Origin: Desulfovibrionaceae bacterium UBA3823
GTDB taxonomy: Bacteria; Desulfobacterota; Desulfovibrionia; Desulfovibrionales; Desulfovibrionaceae
Reading direction: 5' to 3'
Assembly: GCA_002369295.1 (NCBI GenBank)
Contig: DFDR01000154.1
Location: 25,710-89,709 of the forward strand
DNA length: 64,000 bases
Shown here: positions 1 to 8,377 of the stretch, piece after piece
Position numbering within the stretch: position 1 is the stretch's first letter
How the letters are laid out: each line of letters begins with the position of its first letter
Program-made: the position numbers and the translations under genes
Notes under the pieces: generated by a model
What the model saw: only the letters and a program-made list of their open reading frames with translations
Told to the model about the DNA's origin: nothing
The model's database searches: none

Positions 1-308
1 TGCTGGGGCTGGAACGTCTGCTGCGACTGAGGCGTCTGACGTGGCGGAGGCGCCTGTCGCGACTGCTGCGGGGCGGCTGGGCGCGTCTGCCGTTCGCGCC
101 ACGAGGGCCGTGCCTGGGCGCCAGCCCGCGCCTGCCAGGAGGGCGGCTGGGGCCGCCCGGTCTGGGGGGCGCCTTGGGATCTGGCGCTGGAAGGGGCGGG
201 CATGGCGCACAGCGAGAAGGACGCCGGCACATCCTCGGGCTGGAGAATGTAGCTCAGGCCCATGCGGCCAAGGACGGCGGCCAGCGGGCCTACGCTTGCA
301 AAAGCCAT
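1..308 (-). CDS. Pro/Gln/Arg-rich hypothetical protein, C-terminus outside window
   Basis: An open minus-strand frame starts at an ATG at 308 inside the end of coaBC (19-base overlap) and runs off the window edge without a stop. The first 30 or so residues look globular (starting MAFASVGPLAAVLGRMGLSY). The rest is low complexity, rich in Pro, Gln, Arg and Ala, with PQQ- and RQ-type pairs. The overlap suggests translational coupling to coaBC. I do not recognise the family from this part; the informative C-terminal portion lies outside. The high-GC context makes chance open frames common, so the call is moderate. Confidence 0.45.
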   Translation of the reverse strand, partial: MAFASVGPLAAVLGRMGLSYILQPEDVPASFSLCAMPAPSSARSQGAPQTGRPQPPSWQARAGAQARPSWRERQTRPAAPQQSRQAPPPRQTPQSQQTFQPQ

Positions 309-1540
309 GTGCACAGATCCCAGGCCACGTCGGCCTTGCTGAGGGTAGGCCAGATTTCCCCGCGCCCGTCGGCGCAGGCCACGGCCATGCTGTTGGTGGG
401 CGCCGCAAAGCCGGAGCCCGGCTGGTTGACGCAGTTGGCGGCGATGATGTCGGCGCCCTTGCGTTCGCACTTGAGCCTGGCCAGGCTCAGCAGCTCGTCC
501 ATGGAACCTGCCGTTTCGGCGGCAAAGCCGAGGGTCTTCTGCCGTCCATGCCGCTCGCCGGCAAGCGTGGACAGTATGTCCCTGTTGGCCGTGAACTGCA
601 CGGAGAAGCCGTCCTGGTGATCGGCCTTCTTGAACTTCTTGTCGCCGAAGGGCACGGGCGAGAAGTCAGCAACGGCCGCGCAGAACATGCCGAGCGTGCT
701 TTCGGGCCAGACGCCTGCGGCCTTTTCGAACATGTCCTGGGCCGTGAAGGCGTTAATGCGGACAAGGCCAGGCAGATCGGAGGGAAGCAGCTCCTCCGGC
801 ACGCCGGGGCCGGCCACGGCCGTGACCTCGGCGCCTCTGATCCAGCTTGCCATGGCGAGGCAGGAGCCCATGAGGCCGCTGGAGGGATTGGACCAGAATC
901 GCACGCCGTCCCAGGGTTCGCGGGTGGGGCCGAGGGTCACCATGACGCGCTGGCCCTGCATGTCGCTGGGGGCAACGGCGCGCAGCGCGTGGAGAAAGAG
1001 GTGCTGCAGGGAGGCGAGCCGGCCCTTGCCGCTCGTGCCGCAGGCAAGGCTGCCCGAGTCGGGCTCGATGACGGCAACCCCCCTTTCCTTGAGAATTTTG
1101 ACGTTGTTCTGGGTGGCCGGATGGTTCCACATGCGCACGTTCATCGAAGGAGCGGCCAGGACGGGGCCGTCGAAGGCAACGTACTGCGCGGAGAGCATGT
1201 CCATGGCGAGGCCCTGCGCCATCTTGGCCAGCGTGTTGGCCGATGCCGGCACGACGAAGAAGGCGTCGGCGTTTTGGCCGGGCTCGAGGTGCGCAAAGAC
1301 GTCGCCGTCCCGGAAGATGTCGGCGTAGACGGGGAAGGCTCCCAGCGACTCGAAGAGCAGGGGGGTGACGAACTCTCTGGCCGCCGGCGTCAGTGTCGCC
1401 GAAACGCGCATGCCGGCGTGGAGAAGGGCGCGCATGAGCTCGATGGCCTTGTAGCACGCCACGGAGCCGGTGACGCCCAGATGGACGCTCTTGTTTTTGA
1501 GCCGCGTGAGCAGGCGCAGCGCGGAAATGACGTCGGTCAT
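290..1540 (-). CDS. coaBC: Bifunctional phosphopantothenoylcysteine decarboxylase / phosphopantothenate-cysteine ligase CoaBC
   Basis: A 416-residue cytoplasmic enzyme of coenzyme A synthesis. CoaB joins CTP-activated phosphopantothenate to cysteine, and the FMN-dependent CoaC half decarboxylates the product to phosphopantetheine. The N-terminal flavoprotein half shows VTGSVACYKA, the PASANT motif, the APSMN..MW substrate clamp and the GSLACGTSGKGR flap cysteine. The C-terminal half shows the nucleotide motif around GPTREPWDGVRFWSNPSSG and the lysine cluster GDKKFKK. Length is normal for the family. An N-terminal extension of about 17 residues precedes the flavin fold, so a later start is possible. 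It lies 10 bases downstream of a lipoprotein gene and overlaps the next gene. coaX for the preceding CoA step lies about 8 kb away. Confidence 0.95.
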   Translation of the reverse strand: MTDVISALRLLTRLKNKSVHLGVTGSVACYKAIELMRALLHAGMRVSATLTPAAREFVTPLLFESLGAFPVYADIFRDGDVFAHLEPGQNADAFFVVPASANTLAKMAQGLAMDMLSAQYVAFDGPVLAAPSMNVRMWNHPATQNNVKILKERGVAVIEPDSGSLACGTSGKGRLASLQHLFLHALRAVAPSDMQGQRVMVTLGPTREPWDGVRFWSNPSSGLMGSCLAMASWIRGAEVTAVAGPGVPEELLPSDLPGLVRINAFTAQDMFEKAAGVWPESTLGMFCAAVADFSPVPFGDKKFKKADHQDGFSVQFTANRDILSTLAGERHGRQKTLGFAAETAGSMDELLSLARLKCERKGADIIAANCVNQPGSGFAAPTNSMAVACADGRGEIWPTLSKADVAWDLCTWLLQA

Positions 1541-1550
1541 GAGTCTCTCT

Positions 1551-2111
1551 CTATATGTCGCGTCCCTGAATGCGGCTGGTGCCCTCGTTCAGGGGCTGGC
1601 TGGAATGATCCGCAGGGAGCGGGATTGGCGTGGGCTTGCCTGTCGATGCGCCGGAGCCCTGATCCGGGCGCTGGGGCATGGCAAAGACCGCACCGTCGGG
1701 AAGCGTCCTGCCCTTGGCGATTTCCACGATGGTCATGCCGGGAGGCGTCTGGATCCGCACGTGCACGATGGCATGGCTGGCATCGCGCTCGAAGAGATAC
1801 CAGGCGCGGGATCCCACGGTCTTGCTGAGGCGGATGCGCCAGCCCTGGTCGAGCATGGCCTGGGCCACGGCCATGGCGCAGGCGGCCGGCGAGACCGTGC
1901 CCCGCAGAACCTCGACGCCCTCGCCGCCCGAAACGGCGCTGTGGGAGGGGTAGTATTCCATGCCGGCAGGCAGGGGAATGCCGAGCAGGACGCTTTGCTG
2001 GGCGGGCGTGCCGCCGGCCGCCGATCGGCCGGTCAGCGAGTCGAAGGAAGCGCAGGCGGACTGCAGCAGAAGCGCGAAGGCGAGCAGGAGGCAGAGAGCG
2101 GGGCGGGACAT
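1551..2111 (-). CDS. Putative lipoprotein of unknown function
   Basis: A 186-residue protein beginning MSRPALCLLLAFALLLQSAC: a short basic start, a hydrophobic stretch and a lipobox (LLQSAC) with Cys at about residue 20, so it is probably exported and lipidated. The mature part has an alternating hydrophobic pattern containing IPLPAGMEYYP, a G-rich turn, a DQGW motif and a YLFERD...IVHVRI segment, suggesting a small alpha/beta fold. I do not recognise a named domain. The Pro-rich C-terminal tail may be disordered. It ends 10 bases before coaBC on the same strand, so the two are probably co-transcribed, and it is divergent from queA. Confidence 0.75.
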   Translation of the reverse strand: MSRPALCLLLAFALLLQSACASFDSLTGRSAAGGTPAQQSVLLGIPLPAGMEYYPSHSAVSGGEGVEVLRGTVSPAACAMAVAQAMLDQGWRIRLSKTVGSRAWYLFERDASHAIVHVRIQTPPGMTIVEIAKGRTLPDGAVFAMPQRPDQGSGASTGKPTPIPLPADHSSQPLNEGTSRIQGRDI

Positions 2112-2303
2112 GGCGGATGCGGTCCTTGGACAGGGGACAAGGGGGACAGGGGGAGCCGAGGCCTCTTGATACCTTGTCGCCTTGGGCGAGGCAAGGCCGG
2201 GGCTGTCTTGACGCTCGCCAAGCCCCGGCTGTACCTTGCCGCAGGCTTGCTTCACCCAAGCCCGCGGGCCGTTTGTTCCTGCGGGAGAGAAAGGACAAAA
2301 AGG

Positions 2304-3398
2304 ATGCCGGATCCCAAGGACTTGCTGCTGGAAAGCTACGACTACGAGCTCCCTGAAGAGCGCATCGCGCAGGTGCCTCCCGAGCATCGCGGCGCCTCGA
2401 GGCTCATGGTCATGAACAGAACGGGAGCGCTCGGCATAGAGCACCATATGTTCGCCGAACTCTGCGATCTGCTGCCCGAGGGCGCCCTGCTCGTTGCCAA
2501 CAACTCGCGGGTGCTGCCGGCTCGGCTGCGGGGGCTGCGCGCCACGGGCGGCAAGGTCGAGTTCCTGCTGCTGACCCCCCTGCCGGTGGTCGTGGAGGCG
2601 GCAGGCCAAGGCTCCGGGCGCCATGAGGCTCCGGCAGGCGGCCTTCTGCGGGCAGGCGGGCGCCTGAAGCCCGGCGAGGAGATTTCCTTCGGTGCATCCA
2701 TTGCCGTGAAGCTCGTCCGGCAGGGCGAATTCGGCCACTGGGACGTCGAGCTTTCCTGGGAGGGCGACCTGGCGGCCTGCTATGCCAAGGCAGGCTCCGT
2801 GCCGCTGCCGCCCTACATCAGGCGCCTTCCCGTCGAGGCCGATCTCGACCGCTACCAGACGGTCTATGCCAAGCCCGAGAAGACCGGCTCCGTGGCTGCC
2901 CCCACGGCGGGTCTCCACTTCACGGAGGAGCTGCGCGCAAGGCTGCTCGAGCGGGGCTTCGGCTGGCAGGAAGTCACCCTCTACGTGGGCTACGGCACCT
3001 TTAGTCCCGTGCGCTGCGAGAACATCCTCGACCACGACATGCACGCTGAACTCGTGGAGGTGCCGGAGGCGGCGGCCGAGGCGGTGAACCGGGCCAAGGC
3101 CGAAGGACGTCCGGTCATAGCCGTGGGCACCACGTCCGTGCGCTCGCTGGAAGGCTGCTGGGCCGCATGCGGGAAGCTGCAGGCCTGGAAGGGCTTCACG
3201 GACATCTTCCTCTATCCCGGCAGGGACTTTCATGTCGTGGACGGGCTTGTCACCAACTTCCATCTGCCCAAGTCCTCGCTGGTCATGCTGGTCTCCGCCC
3301 TGGCGGGCCGGGAGCGCATCCTTGAGGCCTACCGCCAGGCCGTGGCGGGGGGCTACCGCTTCTTCTCCTACGGCGACGCCATGTTTATCCGGCCTTGA
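2304..3398 (+). CDS. queA: S-adenosylmethionine:tRNA ribosyltransferase-isomerase QueA
   Basis: A 364-residue enzyme that transfers and isomerises the ribosyl group of SAM onto 7-aminomethyl-7-deazaguanine in tRNA, giving epoxyqueuosine. Family signatures seen: YDYELPEERIAQ near the N-terminus, NNSRVLPARL, KTGSVAAPTAGLHFT, the YVGYGTFSPVR segment, MHAE, VGTTSVRSLE and TNFHLPKSSLVMLVSAL, ending YGDAMFI. The start at 2304 follows AAAGGA about 8 bases upstream. An insertion rich in Gly and Ala (about residues 100-115) is the only departure from the usual compact fold. It stands alone on this strand, convergent with rodA. Confidence 0.95.
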   Translation: MPDPKDLLLESYDYELPEERIAQVPPEHRGASRLMVMNRTGALGIEHHMFAELCDLLPEGALLVANNSRVLPARLRGLRATGGKVEFLLLTPLPVVVEAAGQGSGRHEAPAGGLLRAGGRLKPGEEISFGASIAVKLVRQGEFGHWDVELSWEGDLAACYAKAGSVPLPPYIRRLPVEADLDRYQTVYAKPEKTGSVAAPTAGLHFTEELRARLLERGFGWQEVTLYVGYGTFSPVRCENILDHDMHAELVEVPEAAAEAVNRAKAEGRPVIAVGTTSVRSLEGCWAACGKLQAWKGFTDIFLYPGRDFHVVDGLVTNFHLPKSSLVMLVSALAGRERILEAYRQAVAGGYRFFSYGDAMFIRP

Positions 3399-3726
3399 TG
3401 TCCGTCGCGGCAGCTCTCTCCGACGCTGGCCAGGCCAGCCCCCCGGTCGCGCCCAAGGACAGCATGCCGCAGGGCCCGCCAATGGCTGCGCCTCGCCTGC
3501 TTCCCTCAATTGAGGGAAGCTGCAGGCCATGGCAAGACGTTGCGCAAAGCGTGGTTCACGGCAAGCCCAGCGTGTTCGCCTTGCGTGGCTCAAGCATAAA
3601 AACCTGTGTGATTTCCAACTGTTGCGAAAAAGCCCTGGATCGCCATGCGCGCATGCGGCGCCCTCGGCGGACATTGGCTTCTTTCGGCAGACACCGGCGT
3701 CTTTCCCTCGTCTGCCGCGCTGCAGA
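3399..3726. other. Convergent intergenic region without recognisable gene
   Basis: This stretch lies between the converging ends of queA and rodA. Open frames here are antisense shadows with no family features. It holds a perfect 22-base palindrome (3499-3520) and an inverted repeat near the rodA end (CGGCAGAC at 3685-3692 with GTCTGCCG at 3710-3717). Both could fold as transcript ends, but neither is followed by a clear U-run. Confidence 0.6.
3499..3520. repeat. Perfect 22-bp palindrome, possible bidirectional terminator hairpin
   Basis: GCTTCCCTC-AATT-GAGGGAAGC forms a 9-bp stem with an AATT tetraloop and is identical on both strands. It sits in the convergent gap between queA and rodA, where a bidirectional terminator would be expected. 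No U-tract follows on either side, so a terminator role is only inferred. Confidence 0.45.
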
Positions 3727-4845
3727 CTAGTCGTAGTCGAAGTTCGTGAGGCTGCGGCGCATGGCCACGTTGAGCACGATGCCGATGAAGATGAAGTTGA
3801 CGATGGTGGCCGATCCTCCATAGCTGATGAAGGGCAGGGGAATGCCCACCACGGGCATGATGCCGACGACCATGCCCATGTTGATGAAGATCTCCCAGAA
3901 GAAGTAGAAGAAGACGCCTGCGCACAGGAGGCTGCCGAAGCGGTCTTTGGCCTGGGCCGCCGTGGTGAAGATGGAGAGCAGGAAGAAGCAGAAGATGGCG
4001 ACGAGGCAGGTGCAGCCGACAAAGCCCCACTCCTCGCCGAAGACGGCCACGGCGAAATCGGAGTGGCGCTCCGGCAGGAAGCGCAGCTGCGACTGGGTGC
4101 CTTCGGTGAAGCCCTTGCCCCAGAGCTGGCCTGAGCCGATGGCAATGCGCGACTGGAGGATGTGGTAGCCCGAGCCGAGCGGATCCGCGCTGGGGTCGAG
4201 GAAGGTGAGGATGCGCTGGCGCTGGTAGTCGTGCATGCCGTAGTTCCACATGACGTAGAAGACCGCAGGAACGGCGAGGACGCAGATTTTGAAGATGCTC
4301 CCCTTGACGCCGTGGAAGAGGATCATGCACCCCAGAATGAGGGCGATCATGATGGCGGTGCCGAGATCCGGCTGCTTGACGATAAAGGCCACAGGCACGA
4401 GCCCCATGGCCGCAACGCCGGCAAAGCCCTTCCAGCCGAGCGGCTCGCCGTCCTTGGCCAGCAGGCGCGCGCCCAGCAGGAAGACGGAGATCTTGGCAAG
4501 CTCCGAAGGCTGGATGCTCATGGCGCCGAGGGAGATCCAGCGCTTGGCGCCGTAGACTGTGGTGCCGATGAGGGGCACGAGCAGGAGCAGGACGAGCGTG
4601 ACGATGTAGAAGGGCCAGGCCACGGCCCTGAGCTTGCGGTAGTCGAAGCTCATGACGGCCACCATGCTGGCCAGGCCGCACAGGCCCCAGATGGCCTGCT
4701 TCTGGTAGAAGTTGGAGAGCGTCGAGCCGGTGCCGAGGCGCGCTCCGCTGGCCGAGTAGAGGTTGACCTCTCCGATGAGGAAGAGGACCAGGGCGAAGAA
4801 GGCAAGGCCCCAGTTGATGTAGGTGACGAGCGGTTTCTTTTCCAT
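3727..4845 (-). CDS. rodA: Rod-shape-determining peptidoglycan polymerase RodA
   Basis: A 372-residue SEDS-family membrane glycosyltransferase that polymerises lipid II during cell elongation, working with PBP2. About ten hydrophobic segments are visible, with the family region QPDLGTAIMIALILG in the middle and the C-terminal signature VGIPLPFISYGGSATI. Length is typical. The ATG at 4845 lies 6 bases after the mrdA stop, the usual PBP2-RodA pairing. It is the last gene of the mreCD-mrdA-rodA unit. Confidence 0.95.
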   Translation of the reverse strand: MEKKPLVTYINWGLAFFALVLFLIGEVNLYSASGARLGTGSTLSNFYQKQAIWGLCGLASMVAVMSFDYRKLRAVAWPFYIVTLVLLLLVPLIGTTVYGAKRWISLGAMSIQPSELAKISVFLLGARLLAKDGEPLGWKGFAGVAAMGLVPVAFIVKQPDLGTAIMIALILGCMILFHGVKGSIFKICVLAVPAVFYVMWNYGMHDYQRQRILTFLDPSADPLGSGYHILQSRIAIGSGQLWGKGFTEGTQSQLRFLPERHSDFAVAVFGEEWGFVGCTCLVAIFCFFLLSIFTTAAQAKDRFGSLLCAGVFFYFFWEIFINMGMVVGIMPVVGIPLPFISYGGSATIVNFIFIGIVLNVAMRRSLTNFDYD

Positions 4846-4851
4846 GGCGTC

Positions 4852-6843
4852 CTAGCGGGGCAGCTGGTGGCGGTGGCGGACCTTTTCCTGCTCCCTCTGT
4901 CTGGCCCGCTCCATGGCGGGCGGGAGCGGCGGCCCGACAAAGGGCGTGTCGGGCTGGGGCTTGGCGGCGACGGTGTATTCGGGATTGCGGAAGAGGTAGT
5001 CGTAGACCTTGCGGGCAACGGGGCCGGCGACCTTGCCGCCGCCTCCGCCGTGCTCGACCATGACGACCACCACGTAGGTCTTGTCGTTCTTGTGTCCCCA
5101 GGTGGCTATCCAGGCGTGGTCCCGCTCCTTCCAGGAGAGGGCGCGGCCGCGGCTGCGCAGGCGCACGGCCTGCGCCGTGCCGGTCTTGCCGCCCATGTCG
5201 GCGTCTGAACGCCGCACGGACTTGGCCGTGCCGCCGTTGACCGTGCGGCGCATGGCGTTGACGATGAACTCGAGGGTTGAGCGCTTGGCGGGAACCCGGC
5301 CCGTGACGGTCCTCGGCTCCGTGTCCACGAGCAGGGGCTTGAGGAGATCTCCGCCGTTGAGCAGGGCGCTGACGTAGACGGCTATCTGCAGCGGAGTGGC
5401 CAGAACGTAGCCCTGGCCGATGGAGGCGTTGTAGGTGTCGCCGCGGCCCCAGCCGCGCTTGAAGCGCCGGCTCTTCCACTCCCTCGAGGGCATGAGGCCC
5501 GACTTTTCGTGGGGCAGGTCGATGCCCGTGGGGCGGCCGAAGCCGCAGGCCTTGGCAAAGGGGGCGATGACGTCGATGCCGACGCGCTCGGCCATGCGGT
5601 AGTAGTAGACGTCGCAGGAGTTGACGATGGAGTGCAGCATGTCCTGGCCGCCGTGGCCGCTGCGCTTCCAGCAGTGGATGACGTTCTTGCCGAGGCGTAT
5701 GCCGCCGGAGCAGACGACGGGGTCGTGGGGCGAGACGCCGTTTTCCAGGAAGCAGGCCGCCATCATGAGCTTCCAGACCGAACCCGGCGGATAGGTGCTC
5801 TGGATGACGCGGTTCTGCAGGGGGAAGCGGGGATTGTTCCTGAGGGCGTCCCAGTCGCGCTGGGAGATGCCGGCGGCAAAGAGGTTGTTGTCGTAGGATG
5901 GCGTCGTGACGATGGCCCTGAGCTTGCCGGTGTCGGGCTCCATGACGATGACAGAGCCTGCCTCGCCGCTCAGGGCGTTGAGGCAGGCCTGCTGGATGTC
6001 GCGGTCGATGGAGAGTCTGAGCTCCTCGCCGTGCTGGGGCTCCTCCTTCAGTACCTGGCCGAGCATATGGCCCGAGGCGTCGACCTCGATGTCGTAGAGG
6101 CCCTTGCGGCCCCGCAGGCGCTTGTCCAGCGTGTACTCGATGCCGGACTTGCCCACGAGGTCCCCCATGGCCAGCTCCGGATCCTTGGCCAGCTCGGCCT
6201 CGTTGGCCTCGGCTACGTAGCCCAGGATATGGGCGAAGAGATTCTGCTCGGGGTAGCTGCGCTTGGTGAGGACCACGACTTCGAGGCCGGGCCAGGCGTA
6301 GAGCTCGGACTCGATGCGCACGACGAGGCTGTAGTCGAGATCCGTGACGAGCAGGAGCGGCTCGAAGCTTTTCACCTTGTTTTTGCTCTGGCGGTAGCGC
6401 TCCTGGACCTGCTCTAGCGGAACCCCCGTCCACTGGGAGACCTGCGCCAGCGTGGCCGGCAGATCCTTGATGTCGTCCCTGACGAGGGAGAGGCCGTAAG
6501 CCGTGCGGTTGTCCGCAAGCACGCGTCCCTTGACGTCGAAGATGCGGCCCCGGGGGGCCGAGATGCGCTCCTGGCGCCAGTGGTTCTCCTGCGCCTGGCG
6601 GGCGAAGTCGGCGCCGAGGTGCATCTGCAGGAACCAGAAGCGGGAGACGAAGGTGCAGAAGAAGACAAGCACGAAGCCCTGGAGCATCCACAGGCCCCAC
6701 TTGGGCGGCTGGTAGCGTTCCGTGGTCTCCTTCCTGATGCGGATCTTCGGCTCGCCCTTCTCCGGCTCGCCCTTCTCGCCCTTGGCGAAGAGGCGCTTCC
6801 AGGCGGGAGCCGGGGCGTCAGTCTTCTTCTTGTCTGTCGTCAT
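4852..6843 (-). CDS. mrdA: Penicillin-binding protein 2 (elongation transpeptidase)
   Basis: A 663-residue class B penicillin-binding protein, the DD-transpeptidase partner of RodA in lateral-wall synthesis. It has a charged cytoplasmic N-terminus (about residues 1-48), one membrane anchor (about 50-70), a dimerisation domain with RGRIFDVKGRVLADN, and then the transpeptidase domain. The active-site Ser-x-x-Lys is in YPPGSVWKLM, the second motif is SCD, and the third is GGKTGTAQ. The second motif SCD replaces the more general SxN, as is common in PBP2. The Lys/Glu-rich N-terminus with KGEKGEPEKGEPK repeats is somewhat long. Its start overlaps the end of mreD by 26 bases. Confidence 0.95.
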   Translation of the reverse strand: MTTDKKKTDAPAPAWKRLFAKGEKGEPEKGEPKIRIRKETTERYQPPKWGLWMLQGFVLVFFCTFVSRFWFLQMHLGADFARQAQENHWRQERISAPRGRIFDVKGRVLADNRTAYGLSLVRDDIKDLPATLAQVSQWTGVPLEQVQERYRQSKNKVKSFEPLLLVTDLDYSLVVRIESELYAWPGLEVVVLTKRSYPEQNLFAHILGYVAEANEAELAKDPELAMGDLVGKSGIEYTLDKRLRGRKGLYDIEVDASGHMLGQVLKEEPQHGEELRLSIDRDIQQACLNALSGEAGSVIVMEPDTGKLRAIVTTPSYDNNLFAAGISQRDWDALRNNPRFPLQNRVIQSTYPPGSVWKLMMAACFLENGVSPHDPVVCSGGIRLGKNVIHCWKRSGHGGQDMLHSIVNSCDVYYYRMAERVGIDVIAPFAKACGFGRPTGIDLPHEKSGLMPSREWKSRRFKRGWGRGDTYNASIGQGYVLATPLQIAVYVSALLNGGDLLKPLLVDTEPRTVTGRVPAKRSTLEFIVNAMRRTVNGGTAKSVRRSDADMGGKTGTAQAVRLRSRGRALSWKERDHAWIATWGHKNDKTYVVVVMVEHGGGGGKVAGPVARKVYDYLFRNPEYTVAAKPQPDTPFVGPPLPPAMERARQREQEKVRHRHQLPR

Positions 6844-7300
6844 GGCGCTGCCTTGGACGTCTGAGGGAGGAGAGGAGGAGCCAGGCGCAGGGCAGGTAGC
6901 AGGCCTGCATGCAGCCTATGCGCATGGCTTCGGCCGGATCGTCCGGAAAGCCTTGCAGAACGGCGAAGAGGCGCCAGAGCAGGAGCCTTGCCGCGCCAAG
7001 GGCAAGGGAAAGGGCGCAGATGAAGATGAACTTGGAGGCGGAGTGGAGCACGCTGAGCAGGAAGTAGCAGGCGAGGAAGACCGCGTAGAGGGCCACCGTG
7101 GCGCCGAAGTACGTGGTGCCCATGCCCTCCTGCAGAAGCACGGCGAGGGGGAGGAACCAGACGAGGGTCTTATAGTCCTTTTCCTCGAGCATGACGAGCA
7201 GGCCGGCCGCAAGGGCGTCGAGCCTCGGCGCGTAGAGCTCGGCTACGATGCCGGCGCAGGCGAAGGCCAGCCACCACAGGACGCTTCGCAGCTTAGCCAT
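6818..7300 (-). CDS. mreD: Rod-shape-determining protein MreD
   Basis: A 160-residue integral membrane protein with four or five hydrophobic segments, between mreC and mrdA, which is the conserved place of MreD in the elongasome operon. Sequence identity in this family is low, so position, size and topology carry the call. LPLAVLLQEGMGTTYFGATV fits the conserved loop region of MreD. It begins 6 bases after mreC and overlaps mrdA by 26 bases, indicating translational coupling. Confidence 0.85.
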   Translation of the reverse strand: MAKLRSVLWWLAFACAGIVAELYAPRLDALAAGLLVMLEEKDYKTLVWFLPLAVLLQEGMGTTYFGATVALYAVFLACYFLLSVLHSASKFIFICALSLALGAARLLLWRLFAVLQGFPDDPAEAMRIGCMQACYLPCAWLLLSSLRRPRQRHDDRQEED

Positions 7301-7306
7301 GGCAGT

Positions 7307-8251
7307 CTAGAAGCCTCCCCGGCGGGAGGCGCCCGGCGCGTCCTGGCCCTGGCGGGCGCGCTCGTCGCGCAGACGCTCGGGAAGCGGCGGACCGATGAAG
7401 GCGTCCTCCGCCTCGAGGGGCATGGGCGGGCGGATAATGCCCGTTGCCTCCAGCAGCATGACTTCCTCGATATTGTGCATGTCCACGAGCGGCTCGGCGT
7501 AGATGGTCATGAACTCCGTGTAGTTGGAGGGGGCGATGGAAAGTATCCTCGCCACGGGTATGCCCTTGGGGTACTTGCCGTCGAGGCCCGACGTAATGAG
7601 AATTTCGCCCTGACGGGCCTTGGTGGCGCGCTGCATGTAGCGCACGGCCAGCGGCTTGGCTGCGCCTTCGCCGGTGAGCACGCCGGGGGAGCGGCTCTCC
7701 TGGGTGAAGACGGCGATGCGCGATCCCGGATTGGTCAGCAGCAGAGCCGTCGAGGTGTGGGGGGAGGCGCGCAGCACCCTGCCCACGAGGCCCTTGTGCG
7801 TCACGATGGGGGTGCCCGGACTTGCGCCGGTGGCGTAGCCGCGGTTGATGGTGATGGAGTCCAGCATGGAGTTGGGGCCGAGCCGGGCCGCCAGCACGCG
7901 CGCGCCCACGGGCGTCCAGGAGTCGTCGACGGGCAGCTGCAGGAGCTCGCGCAGGCGTGCCAGCTCCGCCATGTCCTCGCGGTGGCCGAGGATCTGGGCC
8001 TCGAGCTCCCTGACCTTGGCCTTGAGGACTTCGTTCTCCTCCCGCACGCTGACCAGGTCCACATAGCGCCGCCAGGCCGCGGTGCAGGCGTCCTCGGCAT
8101 CGCGCAGGGGCTCGATGAGGAAGCCCACGGCCTCGAGGCCGAGGCTGCTCGCCGCCTTGTCCAGCACGTGGCTGTTCCTGTTCCACGTATAGAGGGAGAG
8201 GAACAGGACGAGCAGGCCGCCGAATGCGATGAGGAAGCGCCGGAAGGTCAA
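7307..8251 (-). CDS. mreC: Rod-shape-determining protein MreC (TTG start)
   Basis: A 314-residue bitopic periplasmic scaffold protein of the elongasome. It has an N-terminal membrane anchor (about residues 7-22), a coiled coil (about 60-95, EENEVLKAKVRELEAQI) and a beta-rich C-terminal domain with NRGYATGASPGTPIV, GLVGRV and the GGLDGKYPKGIPVA-like ITSGLDGKYPKGIPV segment. No in-frame ATG lies before the anchor. The reading opens with TTG at 8251, preceded by GAGGG, so TTG is taken as the start. It lies 126 bases downstream of mreB, behind a hairpin terminator. Confidence 0.93.
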   Translation of the reverse strand: MTFRRFLIAFGGLLVLFLSLYTWNRNSHVLDKAASSLGLEAVGFLIEPLRDAEDACTAAWRRYVDLVSVREENEVLKAKVRELEAQILGHREDMAELARLRELLQLPVDDSWTPVGARVLAARLGPNSMLDSITINRGYATGASPGTPIVTHKGLVGRVLRASPHTSTALLLTNPGSRIAVFTQESRSPGVLTGEGAAKPLAVRYMQRATKARQGEILITSGLDGKYPKGIPVARILSIAPSNYTEFMTIYAEPLVDMHNIEEVMLLEATGIIRPPMPLEAEDAFIGPPLPERLRDERARQGQDAPGASRRGGF

Positions 8252-8313
8252 TGGGAAGCCCTCGTGTCGTGGGGGAGGCCGGGAACCGTCCCGCGCCTCT
8301 CGGTGCAGCGAAA

Positions 8314-8347
8314 AGGCGCCGCGCCGGTTCGTGACGGTGCGGCGCCT
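8314..8347 (-). terminator. Intrinsic terminator/attenuator between mreB and mreC
   Basis: On the minus strand AGGCGCCGC pairs with GCGGCGCCT (9 bp perfect, extended by about four more pairs including one G-U), followed by TTTTC. It lies just after mreB and before mreC in the same direction, so it probably lets mreB be made in excess over mreCD-mrdA-rodA. Confidence 0.7.
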
Positions 8348-8377
8348 CTGGGCAAAAGCGGATCTGAAGCGGAGGGT

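Noticed and set aside
1551-4145. Long minus-strand open frame of about 860 codons
   Set aside because: It runs antisense over queA; only its last 186 codons (the lipoprotein) have a signal peptide and sensible composition. The rest is a high-GC shadow.
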